A stretch of DNA of 64,000 nt from Calothrix sp. PCC 7507 (lineage in GTDB: Bacteria > Cyanobacteriota > Cyanobacteriia > Cyanobacteriales > Nostocaceae), in NCBI RefSeq assembly GCF_000316575.1, contig NC_019682.1:1550001-1614000 (forward strand), read 5' to 3'. The number at the start of each line of letters is the position of its first letter. The stretch's first letter is position 1. The position numbers and the translations under genes are program-made. A model generated the notes under the pieces. The model was not told the DNA's origin. It made no database searches and saw nothing but the letters and a program-made list of their open reading frames with translations. Below are positions 53,394 through 62,387 of the stretch, in pieces.

Positions 53394-54257
53394 TTATTTT
53401 ATTGAAATTGGTGACTTGCCCACCTGCACGTTTGCAGAGTCTCTGTTTACATTTGGTTTGGGATAAGTATCATCCCAAAAATGTGTACAAAGTTTTGGTT
53501 GTTTTGGGGGATTAGCTGTGTAGGCAAAAAACAGTGTTGACCGTTCTTCAGTCCGCAGCGTTCCATGATGTAACAGTCTTCTCGTATCAGATAAAATAAC
53601 TGTACCAGCTTTACCTGGGCATGATTTCCACGCTGATTTGGGAACAATTTGATTTAGCTTTTCATCGTTCATTCCTGCTGATTTATGAATTTGGCGACGA
53701 ATGCGATAATAATTAGGTTGATATACGGAAGTATAAGATAGTGGCACATATTCAAAAGGCCCATGTTTTGCTTCCACATCACTTAAATAGACGATGATTT
53801 TGATAACTTGGCGGTCTTCTACATCCCTATGCCATAAAAGTGTCGCGAACTGATCTTCGTTGGCAAAGTCTTTGCGTAAGTGTACACCATGATAAGCAAC
53901 GGGAAAACTGAGGTAATTTTCGATAATGTTAATTAGTCTTTCTTCTTTTCCCCAGTTATAAAATGATGGTAACTCAGTAACTGTGTAAATTTCTGGGGGA
54001 TTTTGGGCGGAACTGCTGTAGTTATTTGTGCCCATGCTTGGTAATAAACTGTAAGCAGCATTTAGCAGTTGTGGGGTGGAATCTAAACCTAATTGGTCGA
54101 GGTTGGTGATATAAATGCCGTCACGTTTAAGAGCGTCAACAATGATGCGATCGCCTGCTACCAACGCCGGCAATTTTTTTGCATGTTCACGACGTGCTAG
54201 TCTGTAATTTAACTCTGATCTGAGGGAACCTATTTTCTCTTGAATAACAGCTAGCAT
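53394..54257 (-). CDS. PhyH-like Fe(II)/2-oxoglutarate dioxygenase (copy A)
   Basis: 287 aa. H-x-D in LLWHRDVEDR (His about 141) and the distal His in RRLLHHGTLR (about 229), with the arginine in EERSTLFFAYTANPP binding 2-oxoglutarate, form the facial triad of phytanoyl-CoA dioxygenase-like enzymes. Soluble. It is clearly a paralogue of the gene at 54924-55769, with which it shares long stretches such as YLSDVEAKHGPFEYVPLSYT. Within the island it could hydroxylate or epimerise a sugar or lipid carrier. The substrate is unknown. Confidence 0.78.
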   Translation of the reverse strand: MLAVIQEKIGSLRSELNYRLARREHAKKLPALVAGDRIIVDALKRDGIYITNLDQLGLDSTPQLLNAAYSLLPSMGTNNYSSSAQNPPEIYTVTELPSFYNWGKEERLINIIENYLSFPVAYHGVHLRKDFANEDQFATLLWHRDVEDRQVIKIIVYLSDVEAKHGPFEYVPLSYTSVYQPNYYRIRRQIHKSAGMNDEKLNQIVPKSAWKSCPGKAGTVILSDTRRLLHHGTLRTEERSTLFFAYTANPPKQPKLCTHFWDDTYPKPNVNRDSANVQVGKSPISIK

Positions 54258-54576
54258 GATCCAAATACCTTATTAATTAGATACTTTTTTTGTGAGTGAT
54301 TTATTAGCTATTTTTTAGCAGTCTGAATTTCTTTAGTTGATATCTCTGGAGATGATGCTAATTTGAACTCCTTCGCTGATCAGCTAACTAAAACCAAAAA
54401 GGAAACTGCTGTCTTGATGGCAGCTAAAGGCCATCTTCGTCAAAGCACCCAAGAAAACTTTCAAGCTAACTTCTTGAAAATTCTGCCAAAGCATTGCCAT
54501 CAGCATCACCGATTACCGATTATTGTAGAAGGATGGACTGCTTCGCTAGTGATTTTGTTCCGTCCAGAAAAATTGA

Positions 54577-54855
54577 TCACTTTTCCTGTTGTTTGAGTTT
54601 ACTGATGATAAAAGCAACAGTTATATTCTGGATTGGATCGTCATGACTAATAGTCCAGATATATTTGCTAGTAGCAAAATTTAGGCAGTAAATAATATTT
54701 TTCATTACACCTAAATTTTCAGCATGTTTATGAGATTTAAATATTAAATTACCGAGGATTAATCGCCATTTATATGATGACATCCTGAATTCTGTCTATT
54801 GAACAATTATCAAACACTAAAATTTCACCATCAGATTCAAAACCTTTGATAGCTT
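54577..54855 (-). pseudogene. Family 2 glycosyltransferase remnant with frameshift
   Basis: Two frames in succession read as one GT2 segment. The first (about 54855-54785) gives AIKGFESDGEILVFDNCSID, matching the V-x-D-N-x-S-x-D motif. After a frameshift near 54783 the second continues HKHAENLGVMKNIIYCLNFA and SKYIWTISHDDP, matching the N-x-G and D-D motifs. It stops at 54577. The N- and C-terminal parts of the enzyme are missing. It sits exactly between two dioxygenase paralogues. Confidence 0.7.
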
Positions 54856-54923
54856 AAAATTGTTTATCCAGCTACCCCCTGCGCCCTGCCTTATCCCAAC
54901 AATAATTATTTACGCTGGCTGAC

Positions 54924-55769
54924 TTATTTATTAGTCCCTGAGAGTTCAATTTCTCTGTTTAAAATAGGTCTGGGATAAGCATCACTCCAAAAATGAGCGC
55001 AAAGTTCTGGCTGTTTGGGGGGGTTGGCAGTGTAGGTAAAAAACAGCGCTGATCGTTCTTCATTACGCAGGGTACCATGATGTAACAGTCTTCTCGTATC
55101 AACAAAAATGACTGTACCAGCTTTACCTGGACAAGATTGCCAAGCTGATTTAGGGACGATTTTACTGAGCATTTCATCTGTCATTCCGGCTGAGTTATAA
55201 AGCTGGCGGTAAATACGGTAATGATTAAGTTGATATATAGAAGTATAAGATAGAGGGACATATTCAAAGGGCCCATGTTTGGCTTCGACATCATTTAAAT
55301 AGACGATGATTTTCACCATTCGTCGGTCTTCTATATCTCTATGCCATAGCAGTGTCTCGAACTGATGTTTGTTAGCAAAGTCTTTGCGTAACTGTACACC
55401 ATGATAGGCAACAGGAAGACTGATATAATTTTCGATAATGTTGAACAGTCTTTGTTCATTTGCCCAGTTTTGAAATGAGGGTAAATCTGTAACTATATAA
55501 ATTTTTGGGGGATTTTTAGTAGAATTGCGGTCATTAGTTTTACCCATGCTTGGTAACAAACTATAAGCATCATTCAGAATTTCTGAAGTGGAGGCTAAAC
55601 CTAATTCTGCTAGGTTGGTGATGTGAATGCCATCACGTTTAAGCGAGTCAACAATTAGGCGATCGCCTGCTGTTAGTGCAGGTAATTGTTTGGCATGTTT
55701 TCTGCGGGCTATTCTATAATTTAACTCTGATCTGAGGGAAGCTATTTTTTGTGGAACAATGGTTAGCAT
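54924..55769 (-). CDS. PhyH-like Fe(II)/2-oxoglutarate dioxygenase (copy B)
   Basis: 281 aa, a paralogue of the gene at 53394-54257. Iron ligands are H-x-D in LLWHRDIEDR (His about 141) and the His in RRLLHHGTLRNEER (about 230). LPSFQNWANEQRLFNIIENY and YLNDVEAKHGPFEYVPLSYT align with copy A, with many substitutions over the whole length, so the duplication is old compared with the toxin-antitoxin duplication upstream. The dead glycosyltransferase fragment lies between the two copies. Confidence 0.78.
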   Translation of the reverse strand: MLTIVPQKIASLRSELNYRIARRKHAKQLPALTAGDRLIVDSLKRDGIHITNLAELGLASTSEILNDAYSLLPSMGKTNDRNSTKNPPKIYIVTDLPSFQNWANEQRLFNIIENYISLPVAYHGVQLRKDFANKHQFETLLWHRDIEDRRMVKIIVYLNDVEAKHGPFEYVPLSYTSIYQLNHYRIYRQLYNSAGMTDEMLSKIVPKSAWQSCPGKAGTVIFVDTRRLLHHGTLRNEERSALFFTYTANPPKQPELCAHFWSDAYPRPILNREIELSGTNK

Positions 55770-55870
55770 AATCCGAATACCTCATTAATTCGCTGCTTTG
55801 GCATAGAGAATTAGTAGTTTTGTTGTCTGCATGGAAAAATTGTAGATGCATTGCACTATATTTAGGTTTT

Positions 55871-55890
55871 GGTGGGCAGTGCCCACCCTA
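55871..55890. repeat. GTGGGCANTGCCCAC palindrome, single arm
   Basis: GGTGGGCAGTGCCCACCCTA, preceded by TTTAGGTTTT as in the right arms at 40701-40722 and 41861-41881. Only one arm of the usual pair is present, just after the epimerase stop codon. Confidence 0.7.
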
Positions 55891-55894
55891 GTTG

Positions 55895-56923
55895 CTATTT
55901 TTTATTCCAAAAGAAATCTTGATCGATTTGCTGTGTACGAATCAGATATTCTAGCTGCTTCAAACGAGTGAAGCCTCTAAACAAGAAAGTATCTTCAGTC
56001 ATATCAATTTGACTGAATAAGTTAAATAGTTGCTGGGCACCTAGTTGAGCGTTCCAATCACACTTAAAACCTGGTAATACTGTGTTAATTTTCTCGAAGG
56101 ATACCCGGTAGCTACGATTATCTGCACCGCTATCTCCAAAAGATAGTTGACAACCGACAAAAACCTCAGCAATAATTTCCGCAATTTCTTTAACTCGATA
56201 GTTATTTGCTGTATCTCCCACATTAAAGATTTGTTTGTGGACAATGTCACGGGGAGCTTCAATTGTACAGGCGATCGCTTTGCATATATCTAGTGCATGG
56301 ACTAATGGCCGCCAAGGTGTGCCATCACTAGTCATTTTGATTTCTTTGGTAGTCCACGCCAACCCTGACAAGTTGTTTAAAACAATGTCAAACCGCATCC
56401 TGGGTGAAGCACCAAAGGCAGTAGCATTCCGCATAAAGGTAGGAGAGAAATTATCGTCAGCAAGTGGCATGACATCTCGTTCTACCAGAGTTTTACATTC
56501 TGCGTAAGCTGTTTGGGGATTCACAGGTGATTCTTCTGTGACATCACCTTCGGTAGCAACGCCGTAGACACTGCACGAAGACATATAAACAAAGCGACGT
56601 ACACCCGCTTCTTTAGCCAGTTTGGCCAAGCGAACTGAACCGTGATGATTGATGTCGTAGGTGATGTTGGGTGATAGTTGTCCGGTGGGGTCGTTGGAGA
56701 GTTCAGCCATGTGAACTACTGCTTCGATATCTTGCAAATCTTTAGCAGTGATGTTGCGGATATCTTTGTTGAGAGTTTTGGCTGTCACCTCAGTACCGTT
56801 ATACAGCCAACCAACTTTATAGAACCCAGTATCTACGCCAATAACTTCGTGTCCGCGTTCGATTAATAGAGGAGGTAATAACGAACCAAGATAACCTTCT
56901 GTTCCAGTTACTAGTATTTTCAT
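55895..56923 (-). CDS. NAD-dependent sugar epimerase/dehydratase (extended SDR)
   Basis: 342 aa from the ATG at 56923; a TTG three codons upstream is possible. NAD-binding GTEGYLGS is at about residues 7-14. The active site is S-S-C plus Y-x-x-x-K in YMSSCSVYG and TAYAECKTLVE. NATAFGASPRMRFDIVLNNL and RPLVHALDICKAI are substrate-side motifs of nucleotide-sugar epimerases/dehydratases. In this island it may provide the 4-keto or epimerised sugar made from the CDP-sugar produced by the upstream cytidylyltransferase. Exact reaction unresolved. Confidence 0.85.
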   Translation of the reverse strand: MKILVTGTEGYLGSLLPPLLIERGHEVIGVDTGFYKVGWLYNGTEVTAKTLNKDIRNITAKDLQDIEAVVHMAELSNDPTGQLSPNITYDINHHGSVRLAKLAKEAGVRRFVYMSSCSVYGVATEGDVTEESPVNPQTAYAECKTLVERDVMPLADDNFSPTFMRNATAFGASPRMRFDIVLNNLSGLAWTTKEIKMTSDGTPWRPLVHALDICKAIACTIEAPRDIVHKQIFNVGDTANNYRVKEIAEIIAEVFVGCQLSFGDSGADNRSYRVSFEKINTVLPGFKCDWNAQLGAQQLFNLFSQIDMTEDTFLFRGFTRLKQLEYLIRTQQIDQDFFWNKK

Positions 56924-56950
56924 TGTTGTCAAAGCCTCTGTTGATTTTAG

Positions 56951-57165
56951 TTAAATGCCATGATTTTGAGGAATTACCCTGGCTGTTACACCAACTACTG
57001 TTGAGTCAGGATGAATGTTTCTATTGACAACTGCCTCCTGTGGAAATTTTCACCTTATTTCCGATTGCAATGCTACGATTAATGTCAAATTTTACACTAG
57101 TTCTAGCATCAATAAAACTGTCAAATTGAAAAAAACATGTGTTCAAAGTAGCTTTTGTTATCGCA
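56951..57165 (-). pseudogene. Hexapeptide-repeat acyltransferase with one-base frameshift
   Basis: The first frame reads FIDARTSVKFDINRSIAIGN and KVKISTG, a left-handed beta-helix pattern. Removing one G in GGAGGCAG near 57037 restores the continuation AVVNRNIHPDSTVVGVTARV followed by IPQNHGI and a stop at 56951. This is the standard acetyltransferase ending (I-x-G-x-P-A-R-V-I type). An upstream in-frame stop lies near 57167. It sits between the epimerase and LhgO-like genes. Confidence 0.7.
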
Positions 57166-57508
57166 CCCTAGATGTAATAATAAGTACCTTTCTTAAAGAC
57201 GTATAAGCACACCAAATTTTGGTACTACAAAATTTTTCCCACGTCAGTTTATACCCAGAATATTCATAAGTAACTCAGCGTCAATAATTGTCGCTGGGAT
57301 AAGGCAATAGGCAACTTGTACTGAGCGGAGCCGAAGTATAGGCAATAGGCAATCTTGCTATAGTTAGAAGGGTTTGAGCCTTGTTTACTTTTCTTCACGC
57401 AGTTCACTTTTAGGTTACTGAGCTTGTCGTTGGCGTAGCCTCTCGTAGAGAAGTAGAGAAGTATTGTGCCGACTTACTTAGCTTTGCTCATAATCACAAG
57501 CAAGGATG

Positions 57509-58723
57509 CTATGAATTCACTACAGAGTATATATCTGAATGTTGAGAAATTTGTGCCAAAATGGCTTTACCAATTTCTAGGGAAGAGGTGGCAGCTGGAG
57601 AAGGAGCATTGCAAACATGGACAGAGTTTTGACCTTGAACAATCAAAAAGTCATCTACTAGCTTACCGTCATTCATTAAGGCTTGAGCGCGAACCCCTGC
57701 ATGGGTAGGAACTAAATCTTGAGATTGGACTTCTGGAATTAGTTTTTGTAAGCTGCTTGTGAAGGCGGCTTTACTAAAGGAGCGAATAATTTCTTGAATT
57801 CCTTCATCAGCATGTTTTGCTGCTAATTTCCAGAACCCAGGGTAGGTCATCACTTCAGTAAAATCTCTGAGGTCAAAGTCAGTTTTTTTATAACCTTCAC
57901 GTTTGAGACTGAGAACTGCATTCGGCCCGGCGTGAACGCTACCATCGATCATCCGTGTAAAGTGGACACCCAGGAAGGGAAAATCTGGGTTGGGGACGGG
58001 GTAGATTAAAGTCTTGACTAGATAGCGTTTCTCTGGGGTGAGTTCGTAATATTCTCCTCGGAAGGGAACAATTTTTGCCTGGGGTTCGACTTGTCCTAAT
58101 TTCGCAATGCGATCGCTGTGTAATCCAGCACAATTAATTACAAAGCGAGTCTCAAAGCTACCTTGATTGGTTTCCAGTACTTGATTCTTGCCTGCACAGA
58201 GGATTTTTTCAACTTTGGTATTGAGACGTAAATCTCCTCCCTGCTGTTGAATTAACTCAGCATATTTCTCACAAACTTGCTTGTAATTAACAATGCCTGT
58301 AGAAAATACTTTAATTCCCGCTACACACTTAACATGTGGTTCAATTTCTTTAACTGCTTCAGGACTAATTTTTTGCACCTCAATACCATTCTCTACGCCT
58401 CGCTGATAAAGGTTTTCGAGGCGCGGTATTTCTGATTCTTCAGTTGCGACTATTACCTTACCGCAAACATCATGATCGATACCATGTTCTTGGCAGAACT
58501 CTACCATTGAACGACTACCATCACGACAAAATTTAGCCTTAAAACTCCCTGGCTTGTAGTAAATTCCCGAGTGAATTACACCGCTATTATTACCAGTTTG
58601 ATGAAAAGCCCATTTGCTTTCTTTTTCTAAAACTAAAATGCGTGCATGAGGATAGCGTTTACCTAAAGCTAGTGCTGTAGAAAGTCCAACGATTCCACCA
58701 CCGATAATTGCAAAATCATACAT
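57509..58723 (-). CDS. lhgO: L-2-hydroxyglutarate oxidase-like FAD enzyme
   Basis: 404 aa. The FAD motif FAIIGGGIVGLSTALALGK is at the N-terminus, followed by NNSGVIHSGIYYKPGS, characteristic of LhgO. FVINCAGLHSDRIAKLG and VPFRGEYYELTPEKRYLV with FPFLGVHFTR are the core, and RAQALMNDGKLVDDF is the C-terminal FAD contact. It oxidises L-2-hydroxyglutarate to 2-oxoglutarate in known members. Two 2-oxoglutarate-dependent dioxygenases lie in the same cluster, so a link through this cosubstrate is possible but unproven. Confidence 0.87.
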   Translation of the reverse strand: MYDFAIIGGGIVGLSTALALGKRYPHARILVLEKESKWAFHQTGNNSGVIHSGIYYKPGSFKAKFCRDGSRSMVEFCQEHGIDHDVCGKVIVATEESEIPRLENLYQRGVENGIEVQKISPEAVKEIEPHVKCVAGIKVFSTGIVNYKQVCEKYAELIQQQGGDLRLNTKVEKILCAGKNQVLETNQGSFETRFVINCAGLHSDRIAKLGQVEPQAKIVPFRGEYYELTPEKRYLVKTLIYPVPNPDFPFLGVHFTRMIDGSVHAGPNAVLSLKREGYKKTDFDLRDFTEVMTYPGFWKLAAKHADEGIQEIIRSFSKAAFTSSLQKLIPEVQSQDLVPTHAGVRAQALMNDGKLVDDFLIVQGQNSVHVCNAPSPAATSSLEIGKAILAQISQHSDIYSVVNS

Positions 58724-58776
58724 TGGTATTATTGCACCATGAACGTGAATTAATTTTCATACAAAGAATTTTTTAC

Positions 58777-59550
58777 CTACCATACCTTCCAAGGAGCCTG
58801 ATTTTCCTTCCATAGGTCTTCCAGGTAGTTTTTATCTCGTAACGTATCCATTGGTTGCCAAAAACCATTATGTTTAAAAGCTGATAACTGTTCCATATCA
58901 GCGAGCTTTTCTAATGGCTCTTTCTCCCAAACAGTAGAGCTATCAGTAATTAAATCAATCACTTCCGGCTCTAGGACAAAATAACCGCCATTAATCCAAG
59001 CGCCGTCACCGTCTGGCTTTTCTCGGAAGTTAGCAATTTTAGTTTGCTCTTGTCCTAAAGAAATTGCCCCAAAGCGTCCGGCTGGTTGGACTGCAGTTAA
59101 TGTACCTAAAGTCTTTTGTGCTTGATGAAATTTAATTAGCTCCGTAATATTGACATTGCTCACACCATCACCATAGGTGAAGCAAAATGTGTCATTACCA
59201 ATATGCTCTCTGACTAACTTTAAGCGTCCCCCTGTCATTGTATTATCACCTGTATTTACTAAGGTGACACGCCAAGGTTCAGCATAACCAGAATGCACGT
59301 TCATCTGGTTAAATCGCATATCGAAGGTGACATCTGACATGTGTAAGAAGTAGTTTGCAAAATACTCCTTAATGATGTATCCTTTATATCCACAACAAAT
59401 AATGAATTCATTAATTCCGTGGGCAGAATAAATCTTCATTATGTGCCACAGAATTGGTTTACCACCAATTTCTACCATCGGCTTGGGTTTGATACTAGTT
59501 TCTTCACTGAGACGAGTACCAAGACCTCCAGCCAAAATCACTGCTTTCAT
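58777..59550 (-). CDS. rfbF: Glucose-1-phosphate cytidylyltransferase
   Basis: 257 aa, the normal length. Makes CDP-glucose from CTP and glucose-1-phosphate. AVILAGGLGTRLSEETSIKP with KPMVEIGGKPILWH is the nucleotidyltransferase signature; FCFTYGDGVSNVN holds the metal-binding Asp; INGGYFVLEPEVIDL and EKEPLEKLADMEQL are typical of RfbF. It is the first gene of the island in transcription order. No CDP-glucose 4,6-dehydratase of the classic RfbG type is adjacent. Confidence 0.92.
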   Translation of the reverse strand: MKAVILAGGLGTRLSEETSIKPKPMVEIGGKPILWHIMKIYSAHGINEFIICCGYKGYIIKEYFANYFLHMSDVTFDMRFNQMNVHSGYAEPWRVTLVNTGDNTMTGGRLKLVREHIGNDTFCFTYGDGVSNVNITELIKFHQAQKTLGTLTAVQPAGRFGAISLGQEQTKIANFREKPDGDGAWINGGYFVLEPEVIDLITDSSTVWEKEPLEKLADMEQLSAFKHNGFWQPMDTLRDKNYLEDLWKENQAPWKVW

Positions 59551-59831
59551 GTAATTACCTCAAGGATTTGCAGCTAAATTAATATTTATTTTACTTTCTT
59601 GTGATGAAGCGGTTACATGTGGAATTGAGAAAAATAGAATTAACTTTTCGTCTATTTTCCACGTAAATAATCTAACGAGATTTTGACAGTTATATGTAAA
59701 GAATAGGTAAATATAAATCTTTTCTATGTGAAAGCTTTATGAATATCTGCGGAAATTACAGATGGACGAATGACTAATGACAATTGACGGTTAACTGAGA
59801 TATTGCAACAGTTTCAATAATGCATTTTTTT

Positions 59832-59900
59832 GTAGGGTGGGCAGTGCCCACCTTGATCTGAAACACTGATGTTTTCGTTGGTGGGCAATACCCACCCTAC
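59832..59900. repeat. GTGGGCANTGCCCAC palindromic repeat pair (4)
   Basis: GTAGGGTGGGCAGTGCCCACC and GGTGGGCAATACCCACCCTAC in inverted orientation around about 28 bp. It borders the polysaccharide island on the upstream side. Confidence 0.8.
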
Positions 59901-60030
59901 GGTTATTGACAATGCTGCAAGATATTAGTTAACACTCAACCATCAACTATTCATTTTTACGGTTAGAGAGACGCGATAAATCGCTGTCTCTACAGGGAAT
60001 TATTCGTCAATTATTTTTTAACAAACTACT

Positions 60031-60102
60031 AAACCTCTTGCAAAAGTACTCTTTGCGCTCTCTTCTGTGTGAGACACAAAAAAATACTTATGCAAGAGGT
60101 CT
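60031..60102. repeat. MITE-like element, AGACCTCTTGCA family (copy 2)
   Basis: 72 bp with 12-bp ends AAACCTCTTGCA / TGCAAGAGGTCT (one mismatch). The interior is shorter than in the copy at 30199-30288 but keeps CTCTTTGCGCTCTCTT-like and GTGTGAGAC sequence. Confidence 0.7.
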
Positions 60103-60149
60103 ATTTTTGACGGCCATCGGTCAAAACTTAACCGTCAACCGCCAACCAT

Positions 60150-62330
60150 TCAGTTAGCTTTTGGGGCTGAATCCAAAATACCTGTACTTTGGAATAAAGT
60201 GTCACATTTATTTTCGATGATGACGCAGATACTGCTGAGTGATTGTTGGTAATTATCCATATCTTCTTGCTCAAGGGAAATTTTGGCAGATGCTTGCAAA
60301 TCTTCGATCGCTCTCATGCGGTTAGCCTCAGATTCTCTACCACCATATTGTGCTAGTTCATAGCGGACTATACCGCGCTTGAGGTAAGCTTTTGCTAGCT
60401 TGGCGTTGATACTTAAGGCGTGATTAAAGTCAGCGATCGCTTGCTTGTATTCGCGGGTATAGTCGCTGCTATATTGGGCAATTTGAGAATAGACCACACC
60501 TCGCTGAAAGTAAGCTTCGGCTTTGGAAGCATTGAGCTTAATTGCTTGGGTAAAATCCTCAATTGCTCGGCGATAATCTTTTTGAGAGTCGCCGCTATAT
60601 TTAGCAATTTGGGAACGCACAACCCCCCGACGGACATAAGCTTCTATCTCTTTATTGTCGAGGCGTAGGGCATTATTAAAATCGCTGATCGCCTGATTAT
60701 ATTCCTTATCAGGGTCGTTGCTAAAATCAGCTAGCACATAACGGACATTGCCCCGATTCACAAAAGCTTTGACTTCTTGGGGATTGATCTGCAGAGCTTC
60801 AGTGTAGTCTGTCAGCGCTCCTTCATAGTCTTTTAAATTGTAACGAGCATTACCTCGATTAACATGGGCTTTAGCATGATGGGGTTCTTGGGCGATCGCT
60901 TGACTAAAGTTGTCAATTGCTCGTTCATAATCTCGGACTTTATAAGCAGCATGACCTTGCTTATAGTAATCTGCAAAGTTGAGATTTTTAGGATTATTGG
61001 TCTGCGGAGACATTAACGTTTGTTGCGTGTAGGCATTTTGACCAACAAACGGACGGGTAAATTTCACCATCACATCTAAATACCCCAACAAACCAAAACC
61101 CAATAAGCATAAAGCCACAGGGTAATATTTCCGCTTTTTGGCGGAAGGATGGGTATTTTGGTGAAATATTGGCTGCCAATGATTAGCCGATTGTAAGGTA
61201 TTGACTGGATATGGTAGGCGCGGAGTCTGCTGAGTATAGCGTCTTTTGACCGGAACTCGGGGTTTGAGATGTTCTCTAGCTGCGATCGCCTGGGTTGATG
61301 GAAATGGATCGCGTCCCCCTAAGCGCACGCTACGTTCACACCAGGGACAGATGTCTAGATGATTGTTGTAGTGGTGCTGGGGATTGACGCTGCAGGTAAT
61401 TAAGTCTTCTTCGGCTTCTGCAATGGCTGAGAGCCAACTTTGAGCGCTAGGACGTAGCTGGGGATTGTAGTGACCATCTTCAAAACAACAGACAAACAGT
61501 TGTTGTAAGCTGGGGTGGAGGATTTCCCAAGCGGGTGCAATGGGAGTTGGCAGGTAGGGTACTTGTCGCTTTTTACTATAGGTGAAATGACCTGCTGAAA
61601 TCCGTGCTTCGTAGGCGGGTGGTTCACCAGCACCTTGAAAAATGCCAGAAAAAGGATGAGTCCCTTCCATTAATAGTTGAAAGATCAGTACAGATAACCC
61701 AAATAAGTCATGGGAAATTTCGCGATCGTACTGAGCAAAAATTTTATTTTGTAGCTCTGGTGGGGTAAACTCTGGTTTGCCGACTGGGCAACGGTAAACA
61801 ACATCGCTGTCTGGATCGTTTACCTGAAATGAGTCTGTGTCTACCAATGTCACCAATGCTGTGTCACTGACCAAAATATTGGATTCATTGACATCGCCGA
61901 TGCAGTAGCCGCTGGCGTGCAAAGCCGCAAAAGCTGCTGCTAAGTTGCGTGCAGTGCGGAGCAGGTACTGATAATTGAACAAAGGACAATGTTCTCGGCG
62001 GGTTCTGGGGTTATAAAAATCGATGATGGGACGCATTCCCCGAATTCGCGGCATCAAAAAGCCGATGATGCGATCGCTACCATCTCCAGTCAATAACAGA
62101 TCCTGCGGCCAAGCAATCGAAATATGTCCCAAATTCGCCGTAGGATTTTCTGGGGGATTGGCAAGCATTGCCTGCAGTTTATGAGCATGGGCAACAGTTG
62201 CTTTGTGATAAACCTTTGCCACTAAATCGCCATCAGATGGCACCGCATAGATACAAGCTTCACCACCACGTCCTAGACTGACGCTGAGGTTGAGAATTTC
62301 TTGCTTGGGAAGACAACGTAGTACCTGCAT
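60150..62330 (-). CDS. Atypical protein kinase with TPR repeats
   Basis: 726 aa. The kinase-like domain (about 1-310) has a Gly-rich loop LGRGGEACIYAV and the lysine in LVAKVY. It has GYCIGDVNESNILV in place of H-R-D-x-x-x-x-N and LVDTDSFQV in place of D-F-G, so the Mg and catalytic Asp are kept but the motifs are altered. A membrane segment (ALCLLGFGLLGYLDVMV) lies near 400-420. At least six TPR motifs follow (about 455-690), several with long inserts containing YSxDxxxEYxxAI. Third gene of a vWA/PP2C/kinase triad; partner proteins probably bind the TPRs. Confidence 0.85.
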   Translation of the reverse strand: MQVLRCLPKQEILNLSVSLGRGGEACIYAVPSDGDLVAKVYHKATVAHAHKLQAMLANPPENPTANLGHISIAWPQDLLLTGDGSDRIIGFLMPRIRGMRPIIDFYNPRTRREHCPLFNYQYLLRTARNLAAAFAALHASGYCIGDVNESNILVSDTALVTLVDTDSFQVNDPDSDVVYRCPVGKPEFTPPELQNKIFAQYDREISHDLFGLSVLIFQLLMEGTHPFSGIFQGAGEPPAYEARISAGHFTYSKKRQVPYLPTPIAPAWEILHPSLQQLFVCCFEDGHYNPQLRPSAQSWLSAIAEAEEDLITCSVNPQHHYNNHLDICPWCERSVRLGGRDPFPSTQAIAAREHLKPRVPVKRRYTQQTPRLPYPVNTLQSANHWQPIFHQNTHPSAKKRKYYPVALCLLGFGLLGYLDVMVKFTRPFVGQNAYTQQTLMSPQTNNPKNLNFADYYKQGHAAYKVRDYERAIDNFSQAIAQEPHHAKAHVNRGNARYNLKDYEGALTDYTEALQINPQEVKAFVNRGNVRYVLADFSNDPDKEYNQAISDFNNALRLDNKEIEAYVRRGVVRSQIAKYSGDSQKDYRRAIEDFTQAIKLNASKAEAYFQRGVVYSQIAQYSSDYTREYKQAIADFNHALSINAKLAKAYLKRGIVRYELAQYGGRESEANRMRAIEDLQASAKISLEQEDMDNYQQSLSSICVIIENKCDTLFQSTGILDSAPKAN

Positions 62331-62387
62331 GATAGAGTCACGGTTAACGGGGATTGTTTAAAATGCTGAACTAGCCAAAAGCATTGT

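Larger units (their letters stand above)
59551..60149. other. Intergenic region upstream of the island
   Basis: Should hold the rfbF promoter (59551-59780). It then carries a palindromic repeat pair at 59832-59900 and a MITE-like element at 60031-60102. No gene seen. Confidence 0.55.

Noticed and set aside
54363-54596. 77-codon plus-strand open frame between the dioxygenase genes
   Set aside because: No recognised similarity, and it overlaps the end of the GT2 remnant on the other strand. It could be a gene fragment, but I cannot support it.
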